A stretch of DNA of 64,000 bases from Cypionkella psychrotolerans (GTDB lineage Bacteria > Pseudomonadota > Alphaproteobacteria > Rhodobacterales > Rhodobacteraceae). Shown here in pieces: positions 1 to 9,271 of the stretch. Within the stretch, counting starts at the first letter, position 1, and the number at the start of each line of letters is the position of its first letter. Made by a program: the position numbers and the translations under genes. Under the pieces are notes generated by a model. It was not told the origin of the DNA, ran no database searches, and saw only the letters and a program-made list of their open reading frames with translations. The stretch spans positions 62,001 through 126,000 of the forward strand of contig NZ_LGIC01000033.1 of assembly GCF_001294535.1 (NCBI RefSeq), read 5' to 3'.

Positions 1-943
1 CATAGGCAAAGCTTTGCACGCTGTTCGATGCCGCATTGATGGTGAAGCTTTTCTCCGACTTGCTGCGCTCGCCCTCGGCAGGCACCACCTCCAAGGTTTG
101 CAGAATATCATACAGCCCCGACAGGCTGTCCTGATTGCCCGGTTCGGAAATCAGGATCACCTTCAACCCGGAACCCGCCTTCTCATTGTAATGCACGAAC
201 GGCGGCTCGTAATGGTCGAACTGCACCAAGGCCATCGGCAGGGTAATCTCAATCCCCGCCTCCGGCTCCGACACTGAAGCAAAGCCAAACTCCGCTTGAT
301 CCGCCTGATAATTCGCCACCAAAGCCGTGCGCTGCTTGGTCGTCAGCACCCCGGTCGCCTCAAAGCCATTCGCCTCTTGCCACGCCGCCATCGAATTGCG
401 GGTGCCGGGGCCAAACGCGCCGTCGATGCCGCCCTCGTAGAAGCCATACCAAGTCATCGCGGTTTGCAAGGCCTTGCGGCCTTCGGCATCCAACGCCGCC
501 TCCGAAGTCTTCGCCTCACGCACGGTTTCTTCGGCGGGCATCACCTCGACCACCGGGGCCACCGTATCCAGCGCCGGATCAACCACCACCGGATCTGCCG
601 GGGCCAGCCCCGCAATCGCCCCCACTGGCCAGAATTGCTGACGATGCGTGCCGCCGTCCGTTACAAAGCTGTCGCGTGGGATCGCGCCGTCGCTGCGCAG
701 ATCAGCCAGAGCGCCCGCAGCGGCTTCCGGCGCATAGGGCCCCAGTACGATCGCATACCAGCCTGACGAAATCTGGTATCCCGCCACATTCGGAAACTCG
801 GCGGCATAGTCGCGTGCACGCGCCTCTGCCTCGGTCAAACTGGGCTGGGCTTCAACCTGCACCCAAGCTTGCTGTTGCGCCAAAGCCATCGGGCTGAACC
901 CAAGCACCGCCAGCAGCGCCAGCAAAACCATCCGAAGTCTCAT
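1..943 (-). CDS. Secreted SPOR-like / peptidoglycan-binding protein, C-terminus beyond window
   Basis: Reading from an ATG at 943 down to the window edge gives 314 codons with no stop, so the protein continues outside. Residues 1-22 form a signal peptide ending near ALA-QQQ. Residues about 25-100 look like a SPOR-type repeat (short alpha/beta stretch with GYQISSGWYAIVLGPY). A proline/valine-rich linker follows, then a peptidoglycan-binding_1 type domain at about 152-208 (YGFYEGGIDGAFGPGTRNSM). The last part seen begins a further domain. In Rhodobacteraceae this arrangement often precedes a trypsin-like protease domain, but that part is not visible here. It is likely a periplasmic cell-envelope protein. 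It is divergent from glyQ, with about 160 bp between the starts. Confidence 0.75.
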   Translation of the reverse strand, partial: MRLRMVLLALLAVLGFSPMALAQQQAWVQVEAQPSLTEAEARARDYAAEFPNVAGYQISSGWYAIVLGPYAPEAAAGALADLRSDGAIPRDSFVTDGGTHRQQFWPVGAIAGLAPADPVVVDPALDTVAPVVEVMPAEETVREAKTSEAALDAEGRKALQTAMTWYGFYEGGIDGAFGPGTRNSMAAWQEANGFEATGVLTTKQRTALVANYQADQAEFGFASVSEPEAGIEITLPMALVQFDHYEPPFVHYNEKAGSGLKVILISEPGNQDSLSGLYDILQTLEVVPAEGERSKSEKSFTINAASNSVQSFAY

Positions 944-1101
944 AGAACCGTCCAATCTTCTTCTATCGCAAAGCTTACACATTTCGGCGAACCTAGCAGA
1001 GCACCCCGTAGATGCACGCGGTTTCCACCCTCAACACACGCCTTGCATTGACCCTTGGCTGCCTCTTGCCTATGGAGTGGCAACATTTCAAGAGGTCCGT
1101 C

Positions 1102-2040
1102 ATGGCTGATGCCCCCAAAGCCCCCCGCAGCTTTCAGGAAATCATCCTGCGCTTGCAGAATTATTGGGCAGCGCAGGGCTGCGCGGTGCTGCAACCCTAC
1201 GACATGGAGGTCGGCGCTGGCACCTTCCACCCGGCCACTACCCTGCGTTCATTGGGTTCAAAGCCTTGGGCCGCTGCTTATGTGCAACCCTCGCGCCGCC
1301 CAACTGACGGTCGGTATGGCGAGAACCCGAACCGCCTGCAGCACTATTATCAATATCAGGTGATCATCAAACCTTCGCCGCCCGATCTGCAAGACCTTTA
1401 CCTTGGGTCACTCAAAGCCATCGGCATTGATGCGTCTTTACACGACATCCGCTTTGTCGAGGATGATTGGGAATCCCCCACCCTCGGCGCTTGGGGCTTG
1501 GGCTGGGAGATTTGGTGCGACGGCATGGAAGTGTCGCAGTTCACCTATTTCCAGCAGGTCGGCGGCCATGATTGCCGCCCCGTTTCCGGCGAACTGACCT
1601 ACGGACTTGAACGTCTCGCGATGTATGTTCTCGGCGTCGATCACGTCATGGACATGCCGTTCAACGACTCACAATCACCGATCCCGCTGACCTATGGCGA
1701 TATCTTCCGCCAGACCGAGGAAGAATACTCCCGCCACAACTTCGACGGCGCCGATACCGCGCAACTGCTGCGGCATTTTGAGGATGCCGAGGCCGAATGC
1801 CAGCGCCTGCTGGACTTCCCGCCGCTCGATCCGAAATCCGGCAAGACCATCATCATGGCCCACCCGGCCTATGACCAGACCATCAAGGCCAGCCATCTGT
1901 TCAACCTGCTCGACGCGCGCGGCGTGATTTCCGTCACCGAGCGCCAAGCCTATATCGGCCGCGTCCGCGCGCTGGCGAAGAAATGCGCCGACGCCTTCCG
2001 GCTGACTCCGGCAGGCCAAGATGCAGAGGTTGCACTGTGA
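1102..2040 (+). CDS. glyQ: Glycine--tRNA ligase alpha subunit
   Basis: This is the alpha chain of the heterotetrameric bacterial class II glycyl-tRNA synthetase, which charges tRNA-Gly in the cytoplasm. The 312-residue product is the usual length for the family. It carries recognisable GlyQ stretches such as [20 protein letters not shown], the repeated [17 protein letters not shown] and [20 protein letters not shown]. The frame is open upstream to 1012, but the ATG at 1102 is preferred: it has AGAGG 6-7 bases before it and begins [22 protein letters not shown], matching where GlyQ proteins normally start. The gene ends inside the start of the small membrane-protein gene, and glyS follows, so the three form one transcription unit. 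Confidence 0.97.
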   Translation: MADAPKAPRSFQEIILRLQNYWAAQGCAVLQPYDMEVGAGTFHPATTLRSLGSKPWAAAYVQPSRRPTDGRYGENPNRLQHYYQYQVIIKPSPPDLQDLYLGSLKAIGIDASLHDIRFVEDDWESPTLGAWGLGWEIWCDGMEVSQFTYFQQVGGHDCRPVSGELTYGLERLAMYVLGVDHVMDMPFNDSQSPIPLTYGDIFRQTEEEYSRHNFDGADTAQLLRHFEDAEAECQRLLDFPPLDPKSGKTIIMAHPAYDQTIKASHLFNLLDARGVISVTERQAYIGRVRALAKKCADAFRLTPAGQDAEVAL

Positions 2041-2540
2041 ATGGAAAATACGTCGCAGGTTTCATCGTGATCACCGCCGCCATCGCAGGCATCGCCATGT
2101 ATTGGAAGCTGCAAGAGAGCACCCACTACACCCCGGCGAGCTTCCAGAAGGGTGCCGAGATCGAACTTACCCTGATCGAATCCGGGCAACCCGAGCCCAT
2201 CCTTGTCGATCAGATCGAAGGCATCACGGCGGAAGCCTCGCCCTTGGGCTACCGCGCCTGTTTCCACACACCACTGTCGCAAGCCATGCTGACCGAAACC
2301 TATAAGGTCTACGAAAAGCCCACCCCGCTGATCGCGCCGTCATGGTTTGGCTGCTTTGACGCCGATGCGATTGGTGAGGCGCTGGAAAAGGGCGATGCCA
2401 TTGCCTTTCTGTCTAAGGCCAATGTGAGCCCGGTCGATCCCGCCAAGCCAGCGGCCCCCGAAATCGACCGCGTTGTCGCGGTTTTCCCCGATGGCCGCGC
2501 CTATGCGTGGCACCAGCTTTCTCCTGTAGCGGAGCAATAA
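2037..2540 (+). CDS. Small membrane-anchored protein between glyQ and glyS (DUF6446-like)
   Basis: A 167-residue protein begins at a GTG that overlaps the glyQ stop (GTGA) and ends immediately before the glyS ATG, so it is translationally coupled on both sides. Residues 5-23 ([18 protein letters not shown]) form one transmembrane or signal-anchor helix. The remainder is a soluble domain with two cysteines ([10 protein letters not shown] and [14 protein letters not shown]). I associate proteins at this position in Rhodobacteraceae with a family of unknown function (DUF6446), but this is memory of context, not a search. No catalytic motif is visible. Its place inside the glycyl-tRNA synthetase operon is conserved context rather than evidence of a role in translation. 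Confidence 0.8.
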   Translation: MNGKYVAGFIVITAAIAGIAMYWKLQESTHYTPASFQKGAEIELTLIESGQPEPILVDQIEGITAEASPLGYRACFHTPLSQAMLTETYKVYEKPTPLIAPSWFGCFDADAIGEALEKGDAIAFLSKANVSPVDPAKPAAPEIDRVVAVFPDGRAYAWHQLSPVAEQ

Positions 2541-4619
2541 ATGTCCGACCTGCTGATCGAACTCTTCTCCGAGGAAATCCCCGCCCGGATGCAAGCCCGC
2601 GCCCGTGACGATCTGAAATCCATCATGACCAATGGCTTGGTCGAGGCTGGCCTGACCTACGCCTCGGCAGGCGCGTTTTCCACGCCGCGCCGTCTGGTGC
2701 TGTCGATCGAAGGGCTTTCCGCCGAAAGCAAACCCGTCCGTGAAGAACGCAAGGGGCCGAGCGCCAGCGCGCCTCCGGCCGCGATTGAAGGTTTTTTGCG
2801 CTCCACTGGCCTGACGCTGGATCAGTTGGAACGCCGTGCCGACAAGAAGGGCGAAACGCTTTACGCCGTGGTCGAAAAGCCCGGTCGCGCCGCCAGCGTG
2901 ATCATCGCGGAGGTGCTGGAAAACACCATCCGCACGTTCCCATGGCCAAAATCCATGCGCTGGGGGTCCGGCAACCTGCGCTGGGTCCGCCCGCTGCATT
3001 CCATCCTCTGCCTGCTGTCGGACGACTCCGGCGGCGAAGTCGTCGCCCTGAACATCGACGGTATCCAATCCGGCAATACCACCGCAGGCCACCGCTTCCT
3101 CGCGCCCGCCCGCTTCCCCGTCACTGGCTTTGACGACTATGTGGTGAAGCTAAAACGCGCCCATGTCGTGCTGGATTCCGCCGAACGCGAAGCCGAGATC
3201 TGGCAAGGCGCGCAAAACCTCGCCTTTGCCGCAGGCATGGAAGTGGTTGAAGACAAAGGCCTTCTGGCTGAGGTCGCGGGCCTTGTCGAATGGCCCGTCC
3301 CGCTGATGGGCCGGATTGCCGAGACGTTCCTGACCCTGCCGCCCGAGGTTTTACAGACCTCGATGAAGGAGCACCAGAAGTTTTTCTCGGTCCGCAACCC
3401 GAAAACGGGCCGCATCGAAGGCTTCATCACCGTCGCCAATACCGAAACCGCCGACCACGGTGAGACGATTCTGAAGGGCAACCAAAAGGTGCTTTCCGCC
3501 CGCCTGTCGGATGCGAAATTCTTCTGGGAAAACGATCTGCGCATGGCGAAAGCCGGGATGCAGGAATGGCTGGACGGTCTGAAATCCGTCACCTTCCACA
3601 ACGAACTTGGCTCGCAAATGGATCGTATTGCGAGAATCGAAGGTTTGGTTGGACATCTTGCCGACAAGGTCGGTGCCGATCTCGTTCAAGCGTTGCGTGC
3701 CGCGCGATTGGCAAAAGCGGATTTACGGTCATCAATGGTTGGTGAGTTCCCAGAATTGCAGGGTTTGATGGGGATGTACTACGCTCAAGCTGCCGGCGAG
3801 ACGGAATCCGTCGCGCAAGCGATCAAAGAGCACTATTCGCCGCTGGGCCCGACAGATGATGTGCCGGGTGCTCCAGTTTCGATTGCCGTAGCGCTGTCAG
3901 ATAAGTTGGATGTTCTGACTGGTTTCTGGAAGATTGACCAGAAGCCGACCGGTTCAAAAGACCCTTATGCCCTGCGCCGCGCGGCTTTGGGGGTGATGCG
4001 CCTGATCCTGATCAATTCGATCCGCACCTCTCTGGTCATGCACTTTCGGCAAGGGTTGGCGATGCACGCTGCTGTCGATACTGTAACGCCTGCATTGGAC
4101 CTCCTCGCCTTCTTCCACGACCGCCTCAAAGTCTTCCTGAAAGACCAAGGCATCCGCCATGACGTGATCGACGCTTGCCTTGCCATGCCCGGCAATGACG
4201 ACCTCACCCTGCTGGTCAAACGCGCCGATGCGCTCGCGGCCTTCCTGAAAACCGAAGACGGCCCGAACCTGCTGCAAGGCTTCAAACGCGCCAACACCAT
4301 CCTGTCCCAAGCCGAGGTCAAAGACGGCGTAGAATACTCCTACGGGGCCGATCCAAAATTCGCCGAAACCGATGAAGAACGCGCCCTTTTTGCCGCCCTC
4401 GACCAAGCCGAAGCCCAGATCACCCCCGCCATGCGCCGCGAAGATTTCGCCGGCGCCATGGCCGCGATGGCAAGCCTGCGCGCGCCAATCGACGCCTTCT
4501 TCACCGCCGTTCAGGTCAATTCGGACAATCCGATCATCCGCCGCAACCGCCTGAACCTGCTGCACCGCATCCGCGCCATCTGCTCGGGCGTGGCTGACCT
4601 GACCAAAATCGACGGCTAA
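2541..4619 (+). CDS. glyS: Glycine--tRNA ligase beta subunit
   Basis: The 692-residue product has the normal length of the beta chain that partners GlyQ and contributes tRNA binding. It opens MSDLLIELFSEEIPARMQARA, the characteristic GlyS start. It also contains LQTSMKEHQKFFSVRNPKTG, SDAKFFWENDLR and the HD-domain-like central part with DKLDVLTGFW and PTGSKDPYALRRAALGVMRL. The C-terminal anticodon-binding-like region ends NPIIRRNRLNLLHRIRAICSGVADLTKIDG. The ATG directly abuts the stop of the preceding small gene, so expression is coupled with glyQ. Codons between about 3600 and 4080 look less GC-rich than the rest, but the reading frame is intact. Confidence 0.97.
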   Translation: MSDLLIELFSEEIPARMQARARDDLKSIMTNGLVEAGLTYASAGAFSTPRRLVLSIEGLSAESKPVREERKGPSASAPPAAIEGFLRSTGLTLDQLERRADKKGETLYAVVEKPGRAASVIIAEVLENTIRTFPWPKSMRWGSGNLRWVRPLHSILCLLSDDSGGEVVALNIDGIQSGNTTAGHRFLAPARFPVTGFDDYVVKLKRAHVVLDSAEREAEIWQGAQNLAFAAGMEVVEDKGLLAEVAGLVEWPVPLMGRIAETFLTLPPEVLQTSMKEHQKFFSVRNPKTGRIEGFITVANTETADHGETILKGNQKVLSARLSDAKFFWENDLRMAKAGMQEWLDGLKSVTFHNELGSQMDRIARIEGLVGHLADKVGADLVQALRAARLAKADLRSSMVGEFPELQGLMGMYYAQAAGETESVAQAIKEHYSPLGPTDDVPGAPVSIAVALSDKLDVLTGFWKIDQKPTGSKDPYALRRAALGVMRLILINSIRTSLVMHFRQGLAMHAAVDTVTPALDLLAFFHDRLKVFLKDQGIRHDVIDACLAMPGNDDLTLLVKRADALAAFLKTEDGPNLLQGFKRANTILSQAEVKDGVEYSYGADPKFAETDEERALFAALDQAEAQITPAMRREDFAGAMAAMASLRAPIDAFFTAVQVNSDNPIIRRNRLNLLHRIRAICSGVADLTKIDG

Positions 4620-4620
4620 C

Positions 4621-4650
4621 GCTTTCATCTTGGCATAAATATCCTTGGGG
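4621..4650 (-). repeat. Dispersed GGATATTT..GCCAA element, copy 1
   Basis: Read on the minus strand this stretch is CCCCAAGGATATTTATGCCA followed by AGATGAAAGC. It matches the copy at 44878-44907 almost base for base. It starts one base after the glyS stop and is followed by a GGGGGCTAGCCCCC inverted repeat at about 4655-4672. Seven related copies occur in this window, all in intergenic DNA. Confidence 0.7.
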
Positions 4651-4746
4651 GTGTGGGGGCTAGCCCCCACCCTTCACACATCGCCCAATAAGCTTGCACC
4701 ACGCCGCACCAAGTGTATCCTGCGCCCGCAAAGTAAAGGTGCCGCA

Positions 4747-7302
4747 GTGCAGAAAATCGCCGAGTTCGCAGAGATCACCCCCAGTGCCGATATCCGCACC
4801 GCAGCCCACGGGTGGCGCGCAAAATGCCTGCAACGGCTGGTCAGGCTTGAACTTCCCGTGCCAGAAACAGTGGCTCTGCCCGCCCAAACCGTGCGCGCGA
4901 TTGCGGCGGGCCATCCGGTGGACGTCAAAGCGATCCTGACGCATTTTGGCGCGATGCCGTTGATTTCCGTGCGGCCTTCGCCGGAGAATCCCGATTGGGG
5001 TGGCCCCGGCACTGTGCTGAATATCGGCATGAACGCCGCCCAGCATGACCGCTTGGTGGAAACCAATGGCCGTGAAGCCGCCGACGCGCTCTACCTGCGG
5101 TTTGTGCAAGCCTATGCCACCCATGTCGCCCGCCTCGACCCCGATATGTTCGATTCCGGCAAGCCCAACGCGGATAGCCTCCGCGATGCTTTGCGGCACT
5201 ATGAGCGAGAAATGGAAGAACCTTTCCCGGAAGATCCCGCCCAGCAACTGTCGGAAGTGCTGCGTTCGATGGCCCGCGCATGGGAAGGCACCTCCGCCCG
5301 CTTGCTACGTCAAGCCAAGGGTGCGCCAGTTGAAGCCGCTTTGGGCCTTGTGGTGCAAGAAATGGCGCAGGGGATAGGGCAGGGGATTTCCGGCTCGGGT
5401 GTGATGCAATTCATTGATCCTGTTACAGGATTGGCTTTGGTGAAGGGCCGCTATCTGGGACAATCTCAAGGCCGCGATGCGCTGAAAAAGACCGAAGCGA
5501 TCTACCTCACCCGTGACAAACGCGGGCCGTCTTTGGAAGACATTGCGCCCGAGATTTTCGCCGATCTGATCCGCCACGGCGCGGTCTGTCGGCAAAAATT
5601 GCGTGAAGAAATGCAGATCGAGTTTACCATCGAGGATGGCAAGCTCTCGGTCCTCGACGCGATCAAAGTACAACGCTCGGCCCGCGCGGGGCTGAAAATC
5701 GCGGTGGCTTTGGCCGATGACGGTGTGATCAGCCGCGAGGAAGCCGTGCTGCGGGTGGAACCCCGCGCGCTGTCTGAACTGCTGCACCCGCAAGTCGATA
5801 TGCGCGCCGCCCGCGACGTGTTCGCCAAGGGCATCGCCGCAAGTCCCGGCGCGGCTGTGGGGCGTATCGTGTTCTCATCCCAAGCCGCGCAAGCCTCGGC
5901 GGCGCGCGGCGAGCCCTGCATCATGGTGCGCCGCGAAACCGCGCCTGAGGATATTCGTGGCATGCACGCGGCGGTTGGCGTCGTCACCGAACGCGGTGGC
6001 GTGACCTCTCATGCCGCCGTGATCGCGCGCGGTTTGGGCGTGCCTTGCGTGGTGGGCGCGTCCGGTCTGCGTTTGGACCCCAAGGAAAAACGCCTTGTCG
6101 CCGCCGATGGTCGCATCTTCAGCGAAGGCGATCTGATCACCGTCGATGGCACTACGGGTGACGTGCTGGCGGGCGCTGCCGAGATGCTTGCTCCCGCGCT
6201 GGACGATGCCTTCCGCAAGCTCTTGGGATGGGCCGACAGCTTCCGAGATATTGGCATCCGCGCCAATGCCGACACCCCCGCCGATGCCATTACCGCGCGG
6301 CAGTTCGAAGCGCAGGGCATTGGCCTCTGTCGCACCGAGCATATGTTCTTCGAGGAAGACCGGCTTGTGGTGATGCGCGAGATGATCTTCGCCGACACCT
6401 CGAAAGACCGCGCCGCTGCCCTTGCCCGCCTGCTACCGATGCAGCGCGCCGATTTTGTGCAACTGTTCGAGATCATGGCGGGCCTGCCGGTTTGCATCCG
6501 GCTGTTCGACCCGCCGTTGCACGAATTCCTGCCGCACTCGCGTGAAGGCTTGCGCGAATTGGCCGAGGCGCTGGACAAGCCCTTGTCCGATGTGGTCCGC
6601 CGCGCCGAGGCTTTGGCCGAGTTCAACCCGATGCTAGGGATGCGTGGCGTCCGCTTGGGCGTGGTGCTGCCGGAAATCTACGCCATGCAGGCGCAGGCGA
6701 TTTTTGAAGCCAGCGTCGTGCTGGCCCGTAAAGGCACGCCCGTGGTGCCGGAAATCATGATCCCGCTGGTCTCAGCCCGGCGCGAGGTGGAACTGGTCAA
6801 GACCCATATCGACGCGGTGGCTGCCTCAGTTCGGGTGAAATCTGGCGTGGCGTTTGCCTTCAAACTTGGCGTCATGGTGGAAACCCCGCGCGCCGCTTTG
6901 CGCGCCGGAGAGATCGCGCAGCACGCCGATTTCCTGTCGTTCGGCACCAATGACCTTACGCAGATGACCTATGGCCTGTCGCGCGACGACGCGGGCCGCT
7001 TCATGAGCACCTATGTTCAGCAGGGGGTTTTCCCTGAAGATCCGTTCCACATTTTGGATGTCGATGGCGTCGGAGAACTGCTGTTGATTGGCTGTGAACG
7101 CGGGCGCGCGACGCGGCCAGACCTGACGGTTTCGATCTGCGGCGAGCATGGTGGTAACCCCGAATCGATTGGGTTTTGCCGCAAGGCGGGCTTCGACTAT
7201 GTGTCTTGCAGCCCCTACCGCGTGCCTTTGGCGCGTCTGGCGGCGGCACATCTGGCATTGGCTGATCGTGTGGATTCCCAGAAAACCACCACAATATCAT
7301 GA
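4747..7302 (+). CDS. Pyruvate, phosphate dikinase-like PEP-utilising enzyme with divergent N-terminal domain
   Basis: PPDK interconverts pyruvate + ATP + Pi and PEP + AMP + PPi. The 851-residue product keeps the central and C-terminal parts well: the phosphohistidine domain GGVTSHAAVIARG (His about 422), the PEP/pyruvate TIM-barrel motifs CRTEHMFF (about 528), IRLFDPPLHEFLP, NPMLGMRGVRLG and FGTNDLTQMTYGLSRDD, and the catalytic CGEHGG (Cys about 798). The N-terminal ATP-grasp part is shorter and altered: the usual SVRSGA..MPGMMDTVLN is SVRPSPENPDWGGPGTVLN, and the usual GEFL..AQGEDVVAG is GRYL..SQGRDALKK (Arg about 235). The GTG at 4747 with AAAGG upstream is preferred; the frame is open upstream to 4645. 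It may not be a fully active PPDK. It lies 127 bp after glyS. Confidence 0.8.
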   Translation: MQKIAEFAEITPSADIRTAAHGWRAKCLQRLVRLELPVPETVALPAQTVRAIAAGHPVDVKAILTHFGAMPLISVRPSPENPDWGGPGTVLNIGMNAAQHDRLVETNGREAADALYLRFVQAYATHVARLDPDMFDSGKPNADSLRDALRHYEREMEEPFPEDPAQQLSEVLRSMARAWEGTSARLLRQAKGAPVEAALGLVVQEMAQGIGQGISGSGVMQFIDPVTGLALVKGRYLGQSQGRDALKKTEAIYLTRDKRGPSLEDIAPEIFADLIRHGAVCRQKLREEMQIEFTIEDGKLSVLDAIKVQRSARAGLKIAVALADDGVISREEAVLRVEPRALSELLHPQVDMRAARDVFAKGIAASPGAAVGRIVFSSQAAQASAARGEPCIMVRRETAPEDIRGMHAAVGVVTERGGVTSHAAVIARGLGVPCVVGASGLRLDPKEKRLVAADGRIFSEGDLITVDGTTGDVLAGAAEMLAPALDDAFRKLLGWADSFRDIGIRANADTPADAITARQFEAQGIGLCRTEHMFFEEDRLVVMREMIFADTSKDRAAALARLLPMQRADFVQLFEIMAGLPVCIRLFDPPLHEFLPHSREGLRELAEALDKPLSDVVRRAEALAEFNPMLGMRGVRLGVVLPEIYAMQAQAIFEASVVLARKGTPVVPEIMIPLVSARREVELVKTHIDAVAASVRVKSGVAFAFKLGVMVETPRAALRAGEIAQHADFLSFGTNDLTQMTYGLSRDDAGRFMSTYVQQGVFPEDPFHILDVDGVGELLLIGCERGRATRPDLTVSICGEHGGNPESIGFCRKAGFDYVSCSPYRVPLARLAAAHLALADRVDSQKTTTIS

Positions 7303-7486
7303 ATTTGCAAGTCGAAGTGAATGTAACGCTTTAAGAGTTTGCGCGGAAATCCGCTCAAATGTACGGAAATCCCGTGGTAATTTTGCCACGCGGGTAGACC
7401 GATGCAGATTCGTTCTCTAGGCCAGTTCCTCGTCGCTTGAGGCTGCTCTCATCCGGCGTTGCTGAAACAGACCGGGATACTGATAT

Positions 7487-8200
7487 ATGCGCTTCCACCA
7501 AGCCTGGACGAGTGCCGCTGCGGCGCTTTGCGTCCTCAGCGGGGCGGCCTTTGCCGATGTGACGGTAAGCCATTCCAACGACCCCACCTTGCTGATGGGC
7601 TCGCAAATGGCGTCCTTGTTTGGGGCGGAACACAAGGCGTTCGATGCGCTGCCAGAGGGCAAACTGACAGCGATGGCGGTGGGGCCGAAAGCGGTCGTCC
7701 CCGAGGCGCAGAAGCCCGTCAAGGCGGCGAAGGCTGACAAGAAGACCGAACTGCAAAACCCGGTTCTGATCAGCTACACTGCCGATTGGCTGATGGCGCA
7801 ACCCGCGCCTATCGGCGACGCGCAATGGCAATGTCTGAAAACCGCGATCTACTTCGAGAGCCGTGGCGAAACCCTGCAAGGTCAGTTCGCGGTGGCCGAA
7901 GTCGTGCTGAACCGTGTCGACAGCCCGCGCTATCCCAAAACCATCTGCGGCGTCGTGCAGCAGCGCGGCAGTGGGTCTTGCGCGTTTTCCTATTCCTGCG
8001 ATGGCAACAAAGACGTGATGACCGAACCCGGTCCCGCCGATGTGGCTGGCCGCATCGCCCGCGTAATGCTGGATGGTGCCCCGCGTCAGCTGACCGCTGG
8101 GGCCACCTATTTCCACACCCGCGCCGTCAGCCCGTCGTGGTCGCGCCAGTTTGCTCGCACCGCCGCCATCGGCTCGCATCTGTTTTATCGCCAGCCGTAA
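7487..8200 (+). CDS. Cell wall hydrolase, SleB family
   Basis: A 237-residue exported protein with a signal peptide (residues 1-23, cleavage near AFA-DVT), a variable middle of about 90 residues, and a C-terminal SleB/CwlJ-type hydrolase domain from about residue 120. That domain carries CLKTAIYFESRGETLQGQFAVAEVVLNRV, in which Glu of YFESRGE is the expected catalytic acid. It also has CGVVQQ, CAFSYSCDG and FHTRAVSPSW. Members of this family are lytic transglycosylase-like enzymes; outside spore formers they probably act in peptidoglycan turnover. The start ATG has only a weak Shine-Dalgarno sequence. It stands alone, 184 bp after the PPDK-like gene and 117 bp before folB. Confidence 0.88.
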   Translation: MRFHQAWTSAAAALCVLSGAAFADVTVSHSNDPTLLMGSQMASLFGAEHKAFDALPEGKLTAMAVGPKAVVPEAQKPVKAAKADKKTELQNPVLISYTADWLMAQPAPIGDAQWQCLKTAIYFESRGETLQGQFAVAEVVLNRVDSPRYPKTICGVVQQRGSGSCAFSYSCDGNKDVMTEPGPADVAGRIARVMLDGAPRQLTAGATYFHTRAVSPSWSRQFARTAAIGSHLFYRQP

Positions 8201-8317
8201 GCTGGACTTCACCGATCCATAAGTCGCGCCCCTTGCGCTTCCTGTCGGGTTCGGACTAGGCGCTGTGCGGGGTAGGCTATAGCTTGCCCTGAACGCGTTT
8301 CGCCTTTCGGGGGTCCC

Positions 8318-9226
8318 ATGACCAGCGACATTGACCAAGCCTTCGCCCACCCAGAGGAGCGTTCCATCGCCTCGGCCACCGCCGATCCGCGTGATCGCAT
8401 CAGCCTGCGCGATCATATCGTCGAGGTGGATATTGGTGCGTTTCAGAAAGAACGTGGCCACACCCAGCGTGTGCTGTTCAACATCGTGGTCGAGGTCCGT
8501 CCGGCGGTGGAGCCGCTGAACGACGACGTTGATCTGATCTTGTCCTATGACACGCTGACCGAAGCGATTGCGGCGGAACTCGCCGCCGAACGTCTGAATC
8601 TGCTGGAAACCCTCGCCGAACGCCTTGCCGAACGCATCCTCGCCGAGCCGCAAGCGATGCGCGTCTTCGTGCGGATCGAAAAGCTGGATGTCGGCCCCTA
8701 TAAACTGGGTGTGGAAATCGTGCGCAGCCGCGCCGAGACCGCCGTCAAGGTGATGGGGCAGGATGGCGAAGAAGCCGCCGTGCATCCGTTGGTGGTTTTC
8801 CTCGACAATGCCGCGATCATGGCCGCCGATCTGGAAACCCGCCTTGATCATTGGCAAGCCCAAGGTCGCCCGGTGATCCTGACGGTTGGACTGCCCGACA
8901 TGGCGCGCCCGCAGACCGGTCATAAACCAACCCAGCGCCGCGTGGACTTGCTGGCCATCGAGCAAAACGCTTGGGTGCTCGCCGCCCGCGATCCGCGCTG
9001 TGTGGTGATGGCGACACGCACAGAAATCGACTGGGCGATCAAGCGCGGGCAGATGGTGGTGTGGGCACCGTCGAAACTGGTGTTGGATGCCGTCGATGGC
9101 CCGCACAGCCGCGAGCCGGTGGCGCTGGCACTGTGGCTGGCGGAATTGATGGCGGCGGATCGTTTGGTGGTTCACGGCGATGTTGCACTTCCGGCGGGAA
9201 GCCGCGTGCGGGTGGAACAGGCCTGA
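8318..9226 (+). CDS. folB: Dihydroneopterin aldolase with extra C-terminal domain
   Basis: FolB converts dihydroneopterin to 6-hydroxymethyl-dihydropterin in folate synthesis. Residues about 28-145 form the FolB domain, seen as RISLRDHIVEVDIGAFQKER, then LSYDTLTEAI, then NLLETLAERLAERIL, then the lysine-containing VRIEKLDVGPYKLGVEI. The protein is 302 residues, more than twice the usual ~120. The extra 150-160 residues (from about [22 protein letters not shown]) have a regular alpha/beta pattern ending AADRLVVHGDVALPAG. They are not a second recognisable FolB copy; a kinase- or Rossmann-like fold is possible but unproven. folP and glmM follow on the same strand, supporting a folate assignment. 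Confidence 0.88.
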   Translation: MTSDIDQAFAHPEERSIASATADPRDRISLRDHIVEVDIGAFQKERGHTQRVLFNIVVEVRPAVEPLNDDVDLILSYDTLTEAIAAELAAERLNLLETLAERLAERILAEPQAMRVFVRIEKLDVGPYKLGVEIVRSRAETAVKVMGQDGEEAAVHPLVVFLDNAAIMAADLETRLDHWQAQGRPVILTVGLPDMARPQTGHKPTQRRVDLLAIEQNAWVLAARDPRCVVMATRTEIDWAIKRGQMVVWAPSKLVLDAVDGPHSREPVALALWLAELMAADRLVVHGDVALPAGSRVRVEQA

Positions 9227-9271
9227 AGCTTCCCCCTTGCGACACAAGGTTCAGAGTTTTACCACAGGGTC

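Noticed and set aside
7355-9247. 630-codon open frame on the minus strand covering the SleB and folB genes
   Set aside because: It runs antisense through two recognisable genes, has His/Arg-rich low-complexity translation and no start signals; it is an artefact of GC-rich codon bias.
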